Shown: positions 11,901 through 24,775 of the stretch, piece by piece
Numbering within the stretch: the first letter of the stretch is position 1
How the letters are laid out: every line of letters starts with the position of its first letter
NCBI GenBank assembly: GCA_900893395.1
Contig: CAAHFI010610526.1
Location: 1 to 26,281, forward strand
Length of the DNA: 26,281 bases
Origin: Euglena gracilis
Lineage: Eukaryota; Euglenozoa; Euglenophyceae; Euglenales; Euglenaceae
Direction of reading: 5' to 3'
The notes under the pieces: model-generated
The model's input: only the letters and a program-made list of their open reading frames with translations
Databases searched by the model: none
What the model was told of the DNA's origin: nothing
Made by a program: the position numbers and the translations under genes

Positions 11901-14900
11901 TCCAAAGTCAGGGGACCCGTTGGTTTCATGATTGTCGTGGTTTAATGGTAAGAAAAACATGCAGCGGGAATGTTGGTTGCAAGAAATGAGCACATTTAGA
12001 TGGGTGCATTCGACCATTCGGGGGACATTTACCAGGTCAGCCCAGGTTACCATGTAAAAATGGACCAAATTGGGCCTTACTCCGAGTAACCGAATGGGTG
12101 TTCCAGGAGGCCTCCAAAGTCAGGGGACCCGTTGGTTTCATGATTGTCGTGGTTTAATGGTAAGAAAAACATGCAGCGGGAATGTTGGTTGCAAGAAATG
12201 AGCACATTTAGATGGGTGCATTCGACCATTCCGGGGGACATTTACCAGGTCAGCCCAGGTTACCATGTAAAAATGGACCAAATTGGGCCTTACTCCGAGT
12301 AACCGAATGGGTGTTCCAGGAGGCCTCCAAAGTCAGGGGACCCGTTGGTTTCATGATTGTCGTGGTTTAATGGTAAGAAAAACATGCAGCGGGAATGTTG
12401 GTTGCAAGAAATGAGCACATTTAGATGGGTGCATTCGACCATTCCGGGGGACATTTACCAGGTCAGCCCAGGTTACCATGTAAAAATGGACCAAATTGGG
12501 CCTTACTCCGAGTAACCGAATGGGTGTTCCAGGAGGCCTCCAAAGTCAGGGGACCCGTTGGTTTCATGATTGTCGTGGTTTAATGGTAAGAAAAACATGC
12601 AGCGGGAATGTTGGTTGCAAGAAATGAGCACATTTAGATGGGTGCATTCGACCATTCCGGGGGACATTTACCAGGTCAGCCCAGGTTACCATGTAAAAAT
12701 GGACCAAATTGGGCCTTACTCCGAGTAACCGAATGGGTGTTCCAGGAGGCCTCCAAAGTCAGGGGACCCGTTGGTTTCATGATTGTCGTGGTTTAATGGT
12801 AAGAAAAACATGCAGCGGGAATGTTGGTTGCAAGAAATGAGCACATTTAGATGGGTGCATTCGACCATTCCGGGGGACATTTACCAGGTCAGCCCAGGTT
12901 ACCATGTAAAAATGGACCAAATTGGGCCTTACTCCGAGTAACCGAATGGGTGTTCCAGGAGGCCTCCAAAGTCAGGGGACCCGTTGGTTTCATGATTGTC
13001 GTGGTTTAATGGTAAGAAAAACATGCAGCGGGAATGTTGGTTGCAAGAAATGAGCACATTTAGATGGGTGCATTCGACCATTCCGGGGGACATTTACCAG
13101 GTCAGCCCAGGTTACCATGTAAAAATGGACCAAATTGGGCCTTACTCCGAGTAACCGAATGGGTGTTCCAGGAGGCCTCCAAAGTCAGGGGACCCGTTGG
13201 TTTCATGATTGTCGTGGTTTAATGGTAAGAAAAACATGCAGCGGGAATGTTGGTTGCAAGAAATGAGCACATTTAGATGGGTGCATTCGACCATTCGGGG
13301 GACATTTACCAGGTCAGCCCAGGTTACCATGTAAAAATGGACCAAATTGGGCCTTACTCCGAGTAACCGAATGGGTGTTCCAGGAGGCCTCCAAAGTCAG
13401 GGGACCCGTTGGTTTCATGATTGTCGTGGTTTAATGGTAAGAAAAACATGCAGCGGGAATGTTGGTTGCAAGAAATGAGCACATTTAGATGGGTGCATTC
13501 GACCATTCCGGGGGACATTTACCAGGTCAGCCCAGGTTACCATGTAAAAATGGACCAAATTGGGCCTTACTCCGAGTAACCGAATGGGTGTTCCAGGAGG
13601 CCTCCAAAGTCAGGGGACCCGTTGGTTTCATGATTGTCGTGGTTTAATGGTAAGAAAAACATGCAGCGGGAATGTTGGTTGCAAGAAATGAGCACATTTA
13701 GATGGGTGCATTCGACCATTCCGGGGGACATTTACCAGGTCAGCCCAGGTTACCATGTAAAAATGGACCAAATTGGGCCTTACTCCGAGTAACCGAATGG
13801 GTGTTCCAGGAGGCCTCCAAAGTCAGGGGACCCGTTGGTTTCATGATTGTCGTGGTTTAATGGTAAGAAAAACATGCAGCGGGAATGTTGGTTGCAAGAA
13901 ATGAGCACATTTAGATGGGTGCATTCGACCATTCCGGGGGACATTTACCAGGTCAGCCCAGGTTACCATGTAAAAATGGACCAAATTGGGCCTTACTCCG
14001 AGTAACCGAATGGGTGTTCCAGGAGGCCTCCAAAGTCAGGGGACCCGTTGGTTTCATGATTGTCGTGGTTTAATGGTAAGAAAAACATGCAGCGGGAATG
14101 TTGGTTGCAAGAAATGAGCACATTTAGATGGGTGCATTCGACCATTCGGGGGACATTTACCAGGTCAGCCCAGGTTACCATGTAAAAATGGACCAAATTG
14201 GGCCTTACTCCGAGTAACCGAATGGGTGTTCCAGGAGGCCTCCAAAGTCAGGGGACCCGTTGGTTTCATGATTGTCGTGGTTTAATGGTAAGAAAAACAT
14301 GCAGCGGGAATGTTGGTTGCAAGAAATGAGCACATTTAGATGGGTGCATTCGACCATTCCGGGGGACATTTACCAGGTCAGCCCAGGTTACCATGTAAAA
14401 ATGGACCAAATTGGGCCTTACTCCGAGTAACCGAATGGGTGTTCCAGGAGGCCTCCAAAGTCAGGGGACCCGTTGGTTTCATGATTGTCGTGGTTTAATG
14501 GTAAGAAAAACATGCAGCGGGAATGTTGGTTGCAAGAAATGAGCACATTTAGATGGGTGCATTCGACCATTCCGGGGGACATTTACCAGGTCAGCCCAGG
14601 TTACCATGTAAAAATGGACCAAATTGGGCCTTACTCCGAGTAACCGAATGGGTGTTCCAGGAGGCCTCCAAAGTCAGGGGACCCGTTGGTTTCATGATTG
14701 TCGTGGTTTAATGGTAAGAAAAACATGCAGCGGGAATGTTGGTTGCAAGAAATGAGCACATTTAGATGGGTGCATTCGACCATTCGGGGGACATTTACCA
14801 GGTCAGCCCAGGTTACCATGTAAAAATGGACCAAATTGGGCCTTACTCCGAGTAACCGAATGGGTGTTCCAGGAGGCCTCCAAAGTCAGGGGACCCGTTG

Positions 14901-15291
14901 GTTTCATGATTGTCGTGGTTTAATGGTAAGAAAAACATGCAGCGGGAATGTTGGTTGCAAGAAATGAGCACATTTAGATGGGTGCATTCGACCATTCCGG
15001 GGGACATTTACCAGGTCAGCCCAGGTTACCATGTAAAAATGGACCAAATTGGGCCTTACTCCGAGTAACCGAATGGGTGTTCCAGGAGGCCTCCAAAGTC
15101 AGGGGACCCGTTGGTTTCATGATTGTCGTGGTTTAATGGTAAGAAAAACATGCAGCGGGAATGTTGGTTGCAAGAAATGAGCACATTTAGATGGGTGCAT
15201 TCGACCATTCGGGGGACATTTACCAGGTCAGCCCAGGTTACCATGTAAAAATGGACCAAATTGGGCCTTACTCCGAGTAACCGAATGGGTG
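5927..15291. repeat. Graded zone with sporadic 212-bp monomers
   Basis: The 212-bp form appears once at 5927 and once at 7204. It then recurs at 11889, 13166, 14017, 14655 and 15080, with gaps shrinking from 21 intervening 213-bp copies to 5, 3, 2 and 1. After 15718 the 213-bp form disappears for 15 copies. The replacement is therefore progressive rather than a sharp block boundary. All seven copies carry the same single-base difference at unit position 131 or 132. Whether this is a true sequence gradient or a change in majority vote during consensus calling cannot be decided from the sequence alone. Confidence 0.85.
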
Positions 15292-15717
15292 TTCCAGGAG
15301 GCCTCCAAAGTCAGGGGACCCGTTGGTTTCATGATTGTCGTGGTTTAATGGTAAGAAAAACATGCAGCGGGAATGTTGGTTGCAAGAAATGAGCACATTT
15401 AGATGGGTGCATTCGACCATTCCGGGGGACATTTACCAGGTCAGCCCAGGTTACCATGTAAAAATGGACCAAATTGGGCCTTACTCCGAGTAACCGAATG
15501 GGTGTTCCAGGAGGCCTCCAAAGTCAGGGGACCCGTTGGTTTCATGATTGTCGTGGTTTAATGGTAAGAAAAACATGCAGCGGGAATGTTGGTTGCAAGA
15601 AATGAGCACATTTAGATGGGTGCATTCGACCATTCCGGGGGACATTTACCAGGTCAGCCCAGGTTACCATGTAAAAATGGACCAAATTGGGCCTTACTCC
15701 GAGTAACCGAATGGGTG

Positions 15718-18700
15718 TTCCAGGAGGCCTCCAAAGTCAGGGGACCCGTTGGTTTCATGATTGTCGTGGTTTAATGGTAAGAAAAACATGCAGCGGGAAT
15801 GTTGGTTGCAAGAAATGAGCACATTTAGATGGGTGCATTCGACCATTCGGGGACATTTACCAGGTCAGCCCAGGTTACCATGTAAAAATGGACCAAATTG
15901 GGCCTTACTCCGAGTAACCGAATGGGTGTTCCAGGAGGCCTCCAAAGTCAGGGGACCCGTTGGTTTCATGATTGTCGTGGTTTAATGGTAAGAAAAACAT
16001 GCAGCGGGAATGTTGGTTGCAAGAAATGAGCACATTTAGATGGGTGCATTCGACCATTCGGGGGACATTTACCAGGTCAGCCCAGGTTACCATGTAAAAA
16101 TGGACCAAATTGGGCCTTACTCCGAGTAACCGAATGGGTGTTCCAGGAGGCCTCCAAAGTCAGGGGACCCGTTGGTTTCATGATTGTCGTGGTTTAATGG
16201 TAAGAAAAACATGCAGCGGGAATGTTGGTTGCAAGAAATGAGCACATTTAGATGGGTGCATTCGACCATTCGGGGGACATTTACCAGGTCAGCCCAGGTT
16301 ACCATGTAAAAATGGACCAAATTGGGCCTTACTCCGAGTAACCGAATGGGTGTTCCAGGAGGCCTCCAAAGTCAGGGGACCCGTTGGTTTCATGATTGTC
16401 GTGGTTTAATGGTAAGAAAAACATGCAGCGGGAATGTTGGTTGCAAGAAATGAGCACATTTAGATGGGTGCATTCGACCATTCGGGGGACATTTACCAGG
16501 TCAGCCCAGGTTACCATGTAAAAATGGACCAAATTGGGCCTTACTCCGAGTAACCGAATGGGTGTTCCAGGAGGCCTCCAAAGTCAGGGGACCCGTTGGT
16601 TTCATGATTGTCGTGGTTTAATGGTAAGAAAAACATGCAGCGGGAATGTTGGTTGCAAGAAATGAGCACATTTAGATGGGTGCATTCGACCATTCGGGGG
16701 ACATTTACCAGGTCAGCCCAGGTTACCATGTAAAAATGGACCAAATTGGGCCTTACTCCGAGTAACCGAATGGGTGTTCCAGGAGGCCTCCAAAGTCAGG
16801 GGACCCGTTGGTTTCATGATTGTCGTGGTTTAATGGTAAGAAAAACATGCAGCGGGAATGTTGGTTGCAAGAAATGAGCACATTTAGATGGGTGCATTCG
16901 ACCATTCGGGGGACATTTACCAGGTCAGCCCAGGTTACCATGTAAAAATGGACCAAATTGGGCCTTACTCCGAGTAACCGAATGGGTGTTCCAGGAGGCC
17001 TCCAAAGTCAGGGGACCCGTTGGTTTCATGATTGTCGTGGTTTAATGGTAAGAAAAACATGCAGCGGGAATGTTGGTTGCAAGAAATGAGCACATTTAGA
17101 TGGGTGCATTCGACCATTCGGGGGACATTTACCAGGTCAGCCCAGGTTACCATGTAAAAATGGACCAAATTGGGCCTTACTCCGAGTAACCGAATGGGTG
17201 TTCCAGGAGGCCTCCAAAGTCAGGGGACCCGTTGGTTTCATGATTGTCGTGGTTTAATGGTAAGAAAAACATGCAGCGGGAATGTTGGTTGCAAGAAATG
17301 AGCACATTTAGATGGGTGCATTCGACCATTCGGGGACATTTACCAGGTCAGCCCAGGTTACCATGTAAAAATGGACCAAATTGGGCCTTACTCCGAGTAA
17401 CCGAATGGGTGTTCCAGGAGGCCTCCAAAGTCAGGGGACCCGTTGGTTTCATGATTGTCGTGGTTTAATGGTAAGAAAAACATGCAGCGGGAATGTTGGT
17501 TGCAAGAAATGAGCACATTTAGATGGGTGCATTCGACCATTCGGGGACATTTACCAGGTCAGCCCAGGTTACCATGTAAAAATGGACCAAATTGGGCCTT
17601 ACTCCGAGTAACCGAATGGGTGTTCCAGGAGGCCTCCAAAGTCAGGGGACCCGTTGGTTTCATGATTGTCGTGGTTTAATGGTAAGAAAAACATGCAGCG
17701 GGAATGTTGGTTGCAAGAAATGAGCACATTTAGATGGGTGCATTCGACCATTCGGGGGACATTTACCAGGTCAGCCCAGGTTACCATGTAAAAATGGACC
17801 AAATTGGGCCTTACTCCGAGTAACCGAATGGGTGTTCCAGGAGGCCTCCAAAGTCAGGGGACCCGTTGGTTTCATGATTGTCGTGGTTTAATGGTAAGAA
17901 AACATGCAGCGGGAATGTTGGTTGCAAGAAATGAGCACATTTAGATGGGTGCATTCGACCATTCGGGGGACATTTACCAGGTCAGCCCAGGTTACCATGT
18001 AAAAATGGACCAAATTGGGCCTTACTCCGAGTAACCGAATGGGTGTTCCAGGAGGCCTCCAAAGTCAGGGGACCCGTTGGTTTCATGATTGTCGTGGTTT
18101 AATGGTAAGAAAAACATGCAGCGGGAATGTTGGTTGCAAGAAATGAGCACATTTAGATGGGTGCATTCGACCATTCGGGGACATTTACCAGGTCAGCCCA
18201 GGTTACCATGTAAAAATGGACCAAATTGGGCCTTACTCCGAGTAACCGAATGGGTGTTCCAGGAGGCCTCCAAAGTCAGGGGACCCGTTGGTTTCATGAT
18301 TGTCGTGGTTTAATGGTAAGAAAAACATGCAGCGGGAATGTTGGTTGCAAGAAATGAGCACATTTAGATGGGTGCATTCGACCATTCGGGGGACATTTAC
18401 CAGGTCAGCCCAGGTTACCATGTAAAAATGGACCAAATTGGGCCTTACTCCGAGTAACCGAATGGGTGTTCCAGGAGGCCTCCAAAGTCAGGGGACCCGT
18501 TGGTTTCATGATTGTCGTGGTTTAATGGTAAGAAAAACATGCAGCGGGAATGTTGGTTGCAAGAAATGAGCACATTTAGATGGGTGCATTCGACCATTCG
18601 GGGACATTTACCAGGTCAGCCCAGGTTACCATGTAAAAATGGACCAAATTGGGCCTTACTCCGAGTAACCGAATGGGTGTTCCAGGAGGCCTCCAAAGTC

Positions 18701-18891
18701 AGGGGACCCGTTGGTTTCATGATTGTCGTGGTTTAATGGTAAGAAAAACATGCAGCGGGAATGTTGGTTGCAAGAAATGAGCACATTTAGATGGGTGCAT
18801 TCGACCATTCGGGGGACATTTACCAGGTCAGCCCAGGTTACCATGTAAAAATGGACCAAATTGGGCCTTACTCCGAGTAACCGAATGGGTG
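15718..18891. repeat. Short-monomer block, 15 copies of 211 or 212 bp
   Basis: All 15 copies lack one C of CCGGGGG. Copies at 15718, 17201, 17412, 18046 and 18469 also have four Gs instead of five (211 bp). The copy at 17835 has five Gs but lost one A of the A-run (211 bp). The other nine are 212 bp, and six of these are consecutive and apparently identical (15929-17200). From 18046 to 18891 the order is 211, 212, 211, 212, which could be a duplicated pair of about 423 bp. Otherwise the sequence matches the core. Confidence 0.9.
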
Positions 18892-19526
18892 TTCCAGGAG
18901 GCCTCCAAAGTCAGGGGACCCGTTGGTTTCATGATTGTCGTGGTTTAATGGTAAGAAAAACATGCAGCGGGAATGTTGGTTGCAAGAAATGAGCACATTT
19001 AGATGGGTGCATTCGACCATTCCGGGGGACATTTACCAGGTCAGCCCAGGTTACCATGTAAAAATGGACCAAATTGGGCCTTACTCCGAGTAACCGAATG
19101 GGTGTTCCAGGAGGCCTCCAAAGTCAGGGGACCCGTTGGTTTCATGATTGTCGTGGTTTAATGGTAAGAAAAACATGCAGCGGGAATGTTGGTTGCAAGA
19201 AATGAGCACATTTAGATGGGTGCATTCGACCATTCCGGGGACATTTACCAGGTCAGCCCAGGTTACCATGTAAAAATGGACCAAATTGGGCCTTACTCCG
19301 AGTAACCGAATGGGTGTTCCAGGAGGCCTCCAAAGTCAGGGGACCCGTTGGTTTCATGATTGTCGTGGTTTAATGGTAAGAAAAACATGCAGCGGGAATG
19401 TTGGTTGCAAGAAGAGCACATTTAGATGGGTGCATTCGACCATTCCGGGGGACTTTACCAGGTCAGCCCAGGTTACCATGTAAAAATGGACCAAATTGGG
19501 CCTTACTCCGAGTAACCGAATGGGTG

Positions 19527-19726
19527 TTCCAGGAGGCCTCCAAAGTCAGGGGACCCGTTGGTTTCATGATTGTCGTGGTTTAATGGTAAGAAAAACATGC
19601 AGCGGGAATGTTGGTTGCAAGAAATGAGCACATTTAGATGGGTGCATTCGACCATTCGGGGACATTTACCAGGTCAGCCCAGGTTACCATGTAAAAATGG
19701 ACCAAATTGGGCCTTACTCCGAAGTG
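19527..19726. repeat. Deletion monomer, 200 bp
   Basis: The end of this copy reads CTCCGAAGTG in place of a longer stretch, removing 11 bases from the segment equivalent to unit positions 199-210. Part of the loss (8 bases) lies between two CCGA words at 195-198 and 203-206, as expected for slippage or microhomology; another 3 bases (TGG) are also gone. It additionally lacks a C and a G at the usual variable segment. The same junction recurs in the monomer starting at 24577. Confidence 0.85.
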
Positions 19727-22700
19727 TTCCAGGAGGCCTCCAAAGTCAGGGACCCGTTGGTTTCATGATTGTCGTGGTTTAATGGTAAGAAAAACATGCA
19801 GCGGGAATGTTGGTTGCAAGAAATGAGCACATTTAGATGGGTGCATTCGACCATTCGGGGGACTTTACCAGGTCAGCCCAGGTTACCATGTAAAAATGGA
19901 CCAAATTGGGCCTTACTCCGAGTAACCGAATGGGTGTTCCAGGAGGCCTCCAAAGTCAGGGGACCCGTTGGTTTCATGATTGTCGTGGTTTAATGGTAAG
20001 AAAACATGCAGCGGGAATGTTGGTTGCAAGAAATGAGCACATTTAGATGGGTGCATTCGACCATTTCCGGGGACTTTACCAGGTCAGCCCAGGTTACCAT
20101 GTAAAAATGGACCAAATTGGGCCTTACTCCGAGTAACCGAATGGGTGTTCCAGGAGGCCTCCAAAGTCAGGGACCCGTTGGTTTCATGATTGTCGTGGTT
20201 TAATGGTAAGAAAAACATGCAGCGGGAATGTTGGTTGCAAGAAATGAGCACATTTAGATGGGTGCATTCGACCATTCCGGGGGACTTTACCAGGTCAGCC
20301 CAGGTTACCATGTAAAAATGGACCAAATTGGGCCTTACTCCGAGTAACCGAATGGGTGTTCCAGGAGGCCTCCAAAGTCAGGGACCCGTTGGTTTCATGA
20401 TTGTCGTGGTTTAATGGTAAGAAAAACATGCAGCGGGAATGTTGGTTGCAAGAAATGAGCACATTTAGATGGGTGCATTCGACCATTCGGGGGACGTTTA
20501 CCAGGTCAGCCCAGGTTACCATGTAAAAATGGACCAAATTGGGCCTTACTCCGAGTAACCGAATGGGTGTTCCAGGAGGCCTCCAAAGTCAGGGGACCCG
20601 TTGGTTTCATGATTGTCGTGGTTTAATGGTAAGAAAAACATGCAGCGGGAATGTTGGTTGCAAGAAATGAGCACATTTAGATGGGTGCATTCGACCATTC
20701 CGGGGGACATTTACCAGGTCAGCCCAGGTTACCATGTAAAAATGGACCAAATTGGGCCTTACTCCGAGTAACCGAATGGGTGTTCCAGGAGGCCTCCAAA
20801 GTCAGGGGACCGTTGGTTTCATGATTGTCGTGGTTTAATGGTAAGAAAAACATGCAGCGGGAATGTTGGTTGCAAGAAATGAGCACATTTAGATGGGTGC
20901 ATTCGACCATTCGGGGGACTTTACCAGGTCAGCCCAGGTTACCATGTAAAAATGGACCAAATTGGGCCTTACTCCGAGTAACCGAATGGGTGTTCCAGGA
21001 GGCCTCCAAAGTCAGGGGACCCGTTGGTTTCATGATTGTCGTGGTTTAATGGTAAGAAAAACATGCAGCGGGAATGTTGGTTGCAAGAAATGAGCACATT
21101 TAGATGGGTGCATTCGACCATTCCGGGGGACATTTACCAGGTCAGCCCAGGTTACCATGTAAAAATGGACCAAATTGGGCCTTACTCCGAGTAACCGAAT
21201 GGGTGTTCCAGGAGGCCTCCAAAGTCAGGGGACCCGTTGGTTTCATGATTGTCGTGGTTTAATGGTAAGAAAAACATGCAGCGGGAATGTTGGTTGCAAG
21301 AAATGAGCACATTTAGATGGGTGCATTCGACCATTCCGGGGGACTTTACCAGGTCAGCCCAGGTTACCATGTAAAAATGGACCAAATTGGGCCTTACTCC
21401 GAGTAACCGAATGGGTGTTCCAGGAGGCCTCCAAAGTCAGGGGACCCGTTGGTTTCATGATTGTCGTGGTTTAATGGTAAGAAAACATGCAGCGGGAATG
21501 TTGGTTGCAAGAAATGAGCACATTTAGATGGGTGCATTCGACCATTCCGGGGGACTTTACCAGGTCAGCCCAGGTTACCTGTAAAAATGGACCAAATTGG
21601 GCCTTACTCCGAGTAACCGAATGGGTGTTCCAGGAGGCCTCCAAAGTCAGGGGACCCGTTGGTTTCATGATTGTTGGTTTAATGGTAAGAAAAACATGCA
21701 GCGGAATGTTGGTTGCAAGAAATGAGCACATTTAGATGGGTGCATTCGACCATTTTGGGGGACTTTACCAGGTCAGCCCAGGTTACCATGTAAAAATGGA
21801 CCAAATTGGGCCTTACTCCGAGTAACCGAATGGGTGTTCCAGGAGGCCTCCAAAGTCAGGGGACCGTTGGTTTCATGATTGTCGTGGTTTAATGGTAAGA
21901 AAAACATGCAGCGGGAATGTTGGTTGCAAGAAATGAGCACATTTAGATGGGTGCATTCGACCATTCCGGGGGACATTTACCAGGTCAGCCCAGGTTACCA
22001 TGTAAAAATGGACCAAATTGGGCCTTACTCCGAGTAACCGAATGGGTGTTCCAGGAGGCCTCCAAAGTCAGGGGACCCGTTGGTTTCATGATTGTCGTGG
22101 TTTAATGGTAAGAAAAACATGCAGCGGGAATGTTGGTTGCAAGAAATGAGCACATTTAGATGGGTGCATTCGACCATTCGGGGGACATTTACCAGGTCAG
22201 CCCAGGTTACCATGTAAAAATGGACCAAATTGGGCCTTACTCCGAGTAACCGAATGGGTGTTCCAGGAGGCCTCCAAAGTCAGGGGACCCGTTGGTTTCA
22301 TGATTGTCGTGGTTTAATGGTAAGAAAAACATGCAGCGGAATGTTGGTTGCAAGAAATGAGCACATTTAGATGGGTGCATTCGACCATTCCGGGGACTTT
22401 ACCAGGTCAGCCCAGGTTACCATGTAAAAATGGACCAAATTGGGCCTTACTCCGAGTAACGAATGGGTGTTCCAGGAGGCCTCCAAAGTCAGGGGACCCG
22501 TTGGTTTCATGATTGTCGTGGTTTAATGGTAAGAAAAACATGCAGCGGGAATGTTGGTTGCAAGAAATGAGCACATTTAGATGGGTGCATTCGACCATTT
22601 CGGGGGACATTTACCAGGTCAGCCCAGGTTACCATGTAAAAATGGACCAAATTGGGCCTTACTCCGAGTAACGAATGGGTGTTCCAGGAGGCCTCCAAAG

Positions 22701-22893
22701 TCAGGGGACCCGTTGGTTTCATGATTGTCGTGGTTTAATGGTAAGAAAAACATGCAGCGGGAATGTTGGTTGCAAGAAATGAGCACATTTAGATGGGTGC
22801 ATTCGACCATTCCGGGGACGTTTACCAGGTCAGCCCAGGTTACCATGTAAAAATGGACCAAATTGGGCCTTACTCCGAGTAACCGAATGGGTG

Positions 22894-23100
22894 TTCCAGG
22901 AGGCCTCCAAAGTCAGGGGACCCGTTGGTTTCATGATTGTCGTGGTTTAATGGTAAGAAAACATGCAGCGGGAATGTTGGTTGCAAGAAATGAGCACATT
23001 TAGATGGGTGCATTCGACCATTCCGGGGGACGTTTACCAGGTCAGCCCAGGTTACCATGTAAAAATGGACCAAATTGGGCCTTACGAGTCCGAATGGGTG
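22894..23100. repeat. Locally rearranged monomer, 207 bp
   Basis: Near its end this copy reads CTTACGAGTCCGAATGGG where the norm is CTTACTCCGAGTAACCGAATGGG. This is explained by losing three bases (TCC or an equivalent) and two As, with the order otherwise kept. One A of the A-run is also missing, and unit position 140 is G. It is the only copy with this pattern, though the affected segment overlaps the one deleted at 19721 and 24771. Confidence 0.8.
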
Positions 23101-24576
23101 TTCCAGGAGGCCTCCAAAGTCAGGGGACCCGTTGGTTTCATGATTGTCGTGGTTTAATGGTAAGAAAAACATGCAGCGGGAATGTTGGTTGCAAGAAATG
23201 AGCACATTTAGATGGGTGCATTCGACCATTCCGGGGGACGTTTACCAGGTCAGCCCAGGTTACCATGTAAAAATGGACCAAATTGGGCCTTACTCCGAGT
23301 AACGAATGGGTGTTCCAGGAGGCCTCCAAAGTCAGGGGACCCGTTGGTTTCATGATTGTCGTGGTTTAATGGTAAGAAAACATGCAGCGGAATGTTGGTT
23401 GCAAGAAATGAGCACATTTAGATGGGTGCATTCGACCATTTCGGGGGACATTTACCAGGTCAGCCCAGGTTACCATGTAAAAATGGACCAAATTGGGCCT
23501 TACTCCGAGTAACCGAATGGGTGTTCCAGGAGGCCTCCAAAGTCAGGGGACCCGTTGGTTTCATGATTGTCGTGGTTTAATGGTAAGAAAAACATGCAGG
23601 GGAATGTTGGTTGCAAGAATGAGCACATTTAGATGGGTGCATTCGACCATTCGGGGGACATTTACCAGGTCAGCCCAGGTTACCATGTAAAAATGGACCA
23701 AATTGGGCCTTACTCCGAGTAACGAATGGGTGTTCCAGGAGGCCTCCAAAGTCAGGGGACCCGTTGGTTTCATGATTGTCGTGGTTTAATGGTAAGAAAA
23801 ACATGCAGCGGAATGTTGGTTGCAAGAAATGAGCACATTTAGATGGGTGCATTCGACCATTCCGGGGACATTTACCAGGTCAGCCCAGGTTACCATGTAA
23901 AAATGGACCAAATTGGGCCTTACTCCGAGTAACCGAATGGGTTTCCAGGAGGCCTCCAAAGTCAGGGGACCCGTTGGTTTCATGATTGTCGTGGTTTAAT
24001 GGTAAGAAAACATGCAGCGGGAATGTTGGTTGCAAGAAATGAGCACATTTAGATGGGTGCATTCGACCATTCGGGGGACATTTACCAGGTCAGCCCAGGT
24101 TACCATGTAAAATGGACCAAATTGGGCCTTACTCCGAGTAACCGAATGGGTGTTCCAGGAGGCCTCCAAAGTCAGGGGACCCGTTGGTTTCATGATTGTC
24201 GTGGTTTAATGGTAAGAAAACATGCAGCGGGAATGTTGGTTGCAAGAAATGAGCACATTTAGATGGGTGCATTCGACCATTTCGGGGGACATTTACCAGG
24301 TCAGCCCAGGTTACCATGTAAAAATGGACCAAATTGGGCCTTACTCCGAGTAACCGAATGGGTGTTCCAGGAGGCCTCCAAAGTCAGGGGACCCGTTGGT
24401 TTCATGATTGTCGTGGTTTAATGGTAAGAAAAACATGCAGCGGGAATGTTGGTTGCAAGAAATGAGCACATTTAGATGGGTGCATTCGACCATTCCGGGG
24501 GACTTTACCAGGTCAGCCCAGGTTACCATGTAAAAATGGACCAAATTGGGCCTTACTCCGAGTAACCGAATGGGTG

Positions 24577-24775
24577 TTCCAGGAGGCCTCCAAAGTCAGG
24601 GGACCCGTTGGTTTCATGATTGTCGTGGTTTAATGGTAGAAAACATGCAGCGGGAATGTTGGTTGCAAGAAATGAGCACATTTAGATGGGTGCATTCGAC
24701 CATTCCGGGGGACATTTACCAGGTCAGCCCAGGTTACCATGTAAAATGGACCAAATTGGGCCTTACTCCGAAGTG
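24577..24775. repeat. Deletion monomer, 199 bp, same junction as at 19527
   Basis: This copy ends with the same CTCCGAAGTG junction as the monomer at 19527, 24 monomers to the left. It differs elsewhere: it reads ATGGTAGAAAAC, missing two bases around the A-run, and has four As in GTAAAATGG. Its variable segment is the full CCGGGGGACATTT. Sharing a two-part deletion while differing at other sites suggests either transfer of the deletion between copies or a recurrent error at an unstable spot. Confidence 0.85.

Larger units (their letters stand above)
2732..15717. repeat. Homogeneous core, 61 near-identical monomers
   Basis: Spacing is exactly 213 bp for 54 monomers and 212 bp for seven, which start at 5927, 7204, 11889, 13166, 14017, 14655 and 15080. 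The seven short copies read CCATTCGGGGG instead of CCATTCCGGGGG, a loss of one C. By eye I found no other difference among the 61 copies. Uninterrupted runs of 213-bp copies number 15, 5, 21, 5, 3, 2, 1 and 2 from left to right. Such identity over 13 kb means either very recent amplification and homogenisation, or a consensus in which true differences were averaged out. No higher-order repeat can be defined because the copies carry almost no distinguishing marks. Confidence 0.93.

Noticed and set aside
15905-17168. Repeated minus-strand open frames of 67 codons, one per 212-bp monomer
   Set aside because: They are the same satellite sequence translated, they exist only where monomers lack one base, and they have no recognisable domain or gene context.
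22870-23229. 119-codon minus-strand open frame
   Set aside because: It covers nearly two monomers and is open only because of the local rearrangement and an A-run loss; it contains the same peptide segment twice.
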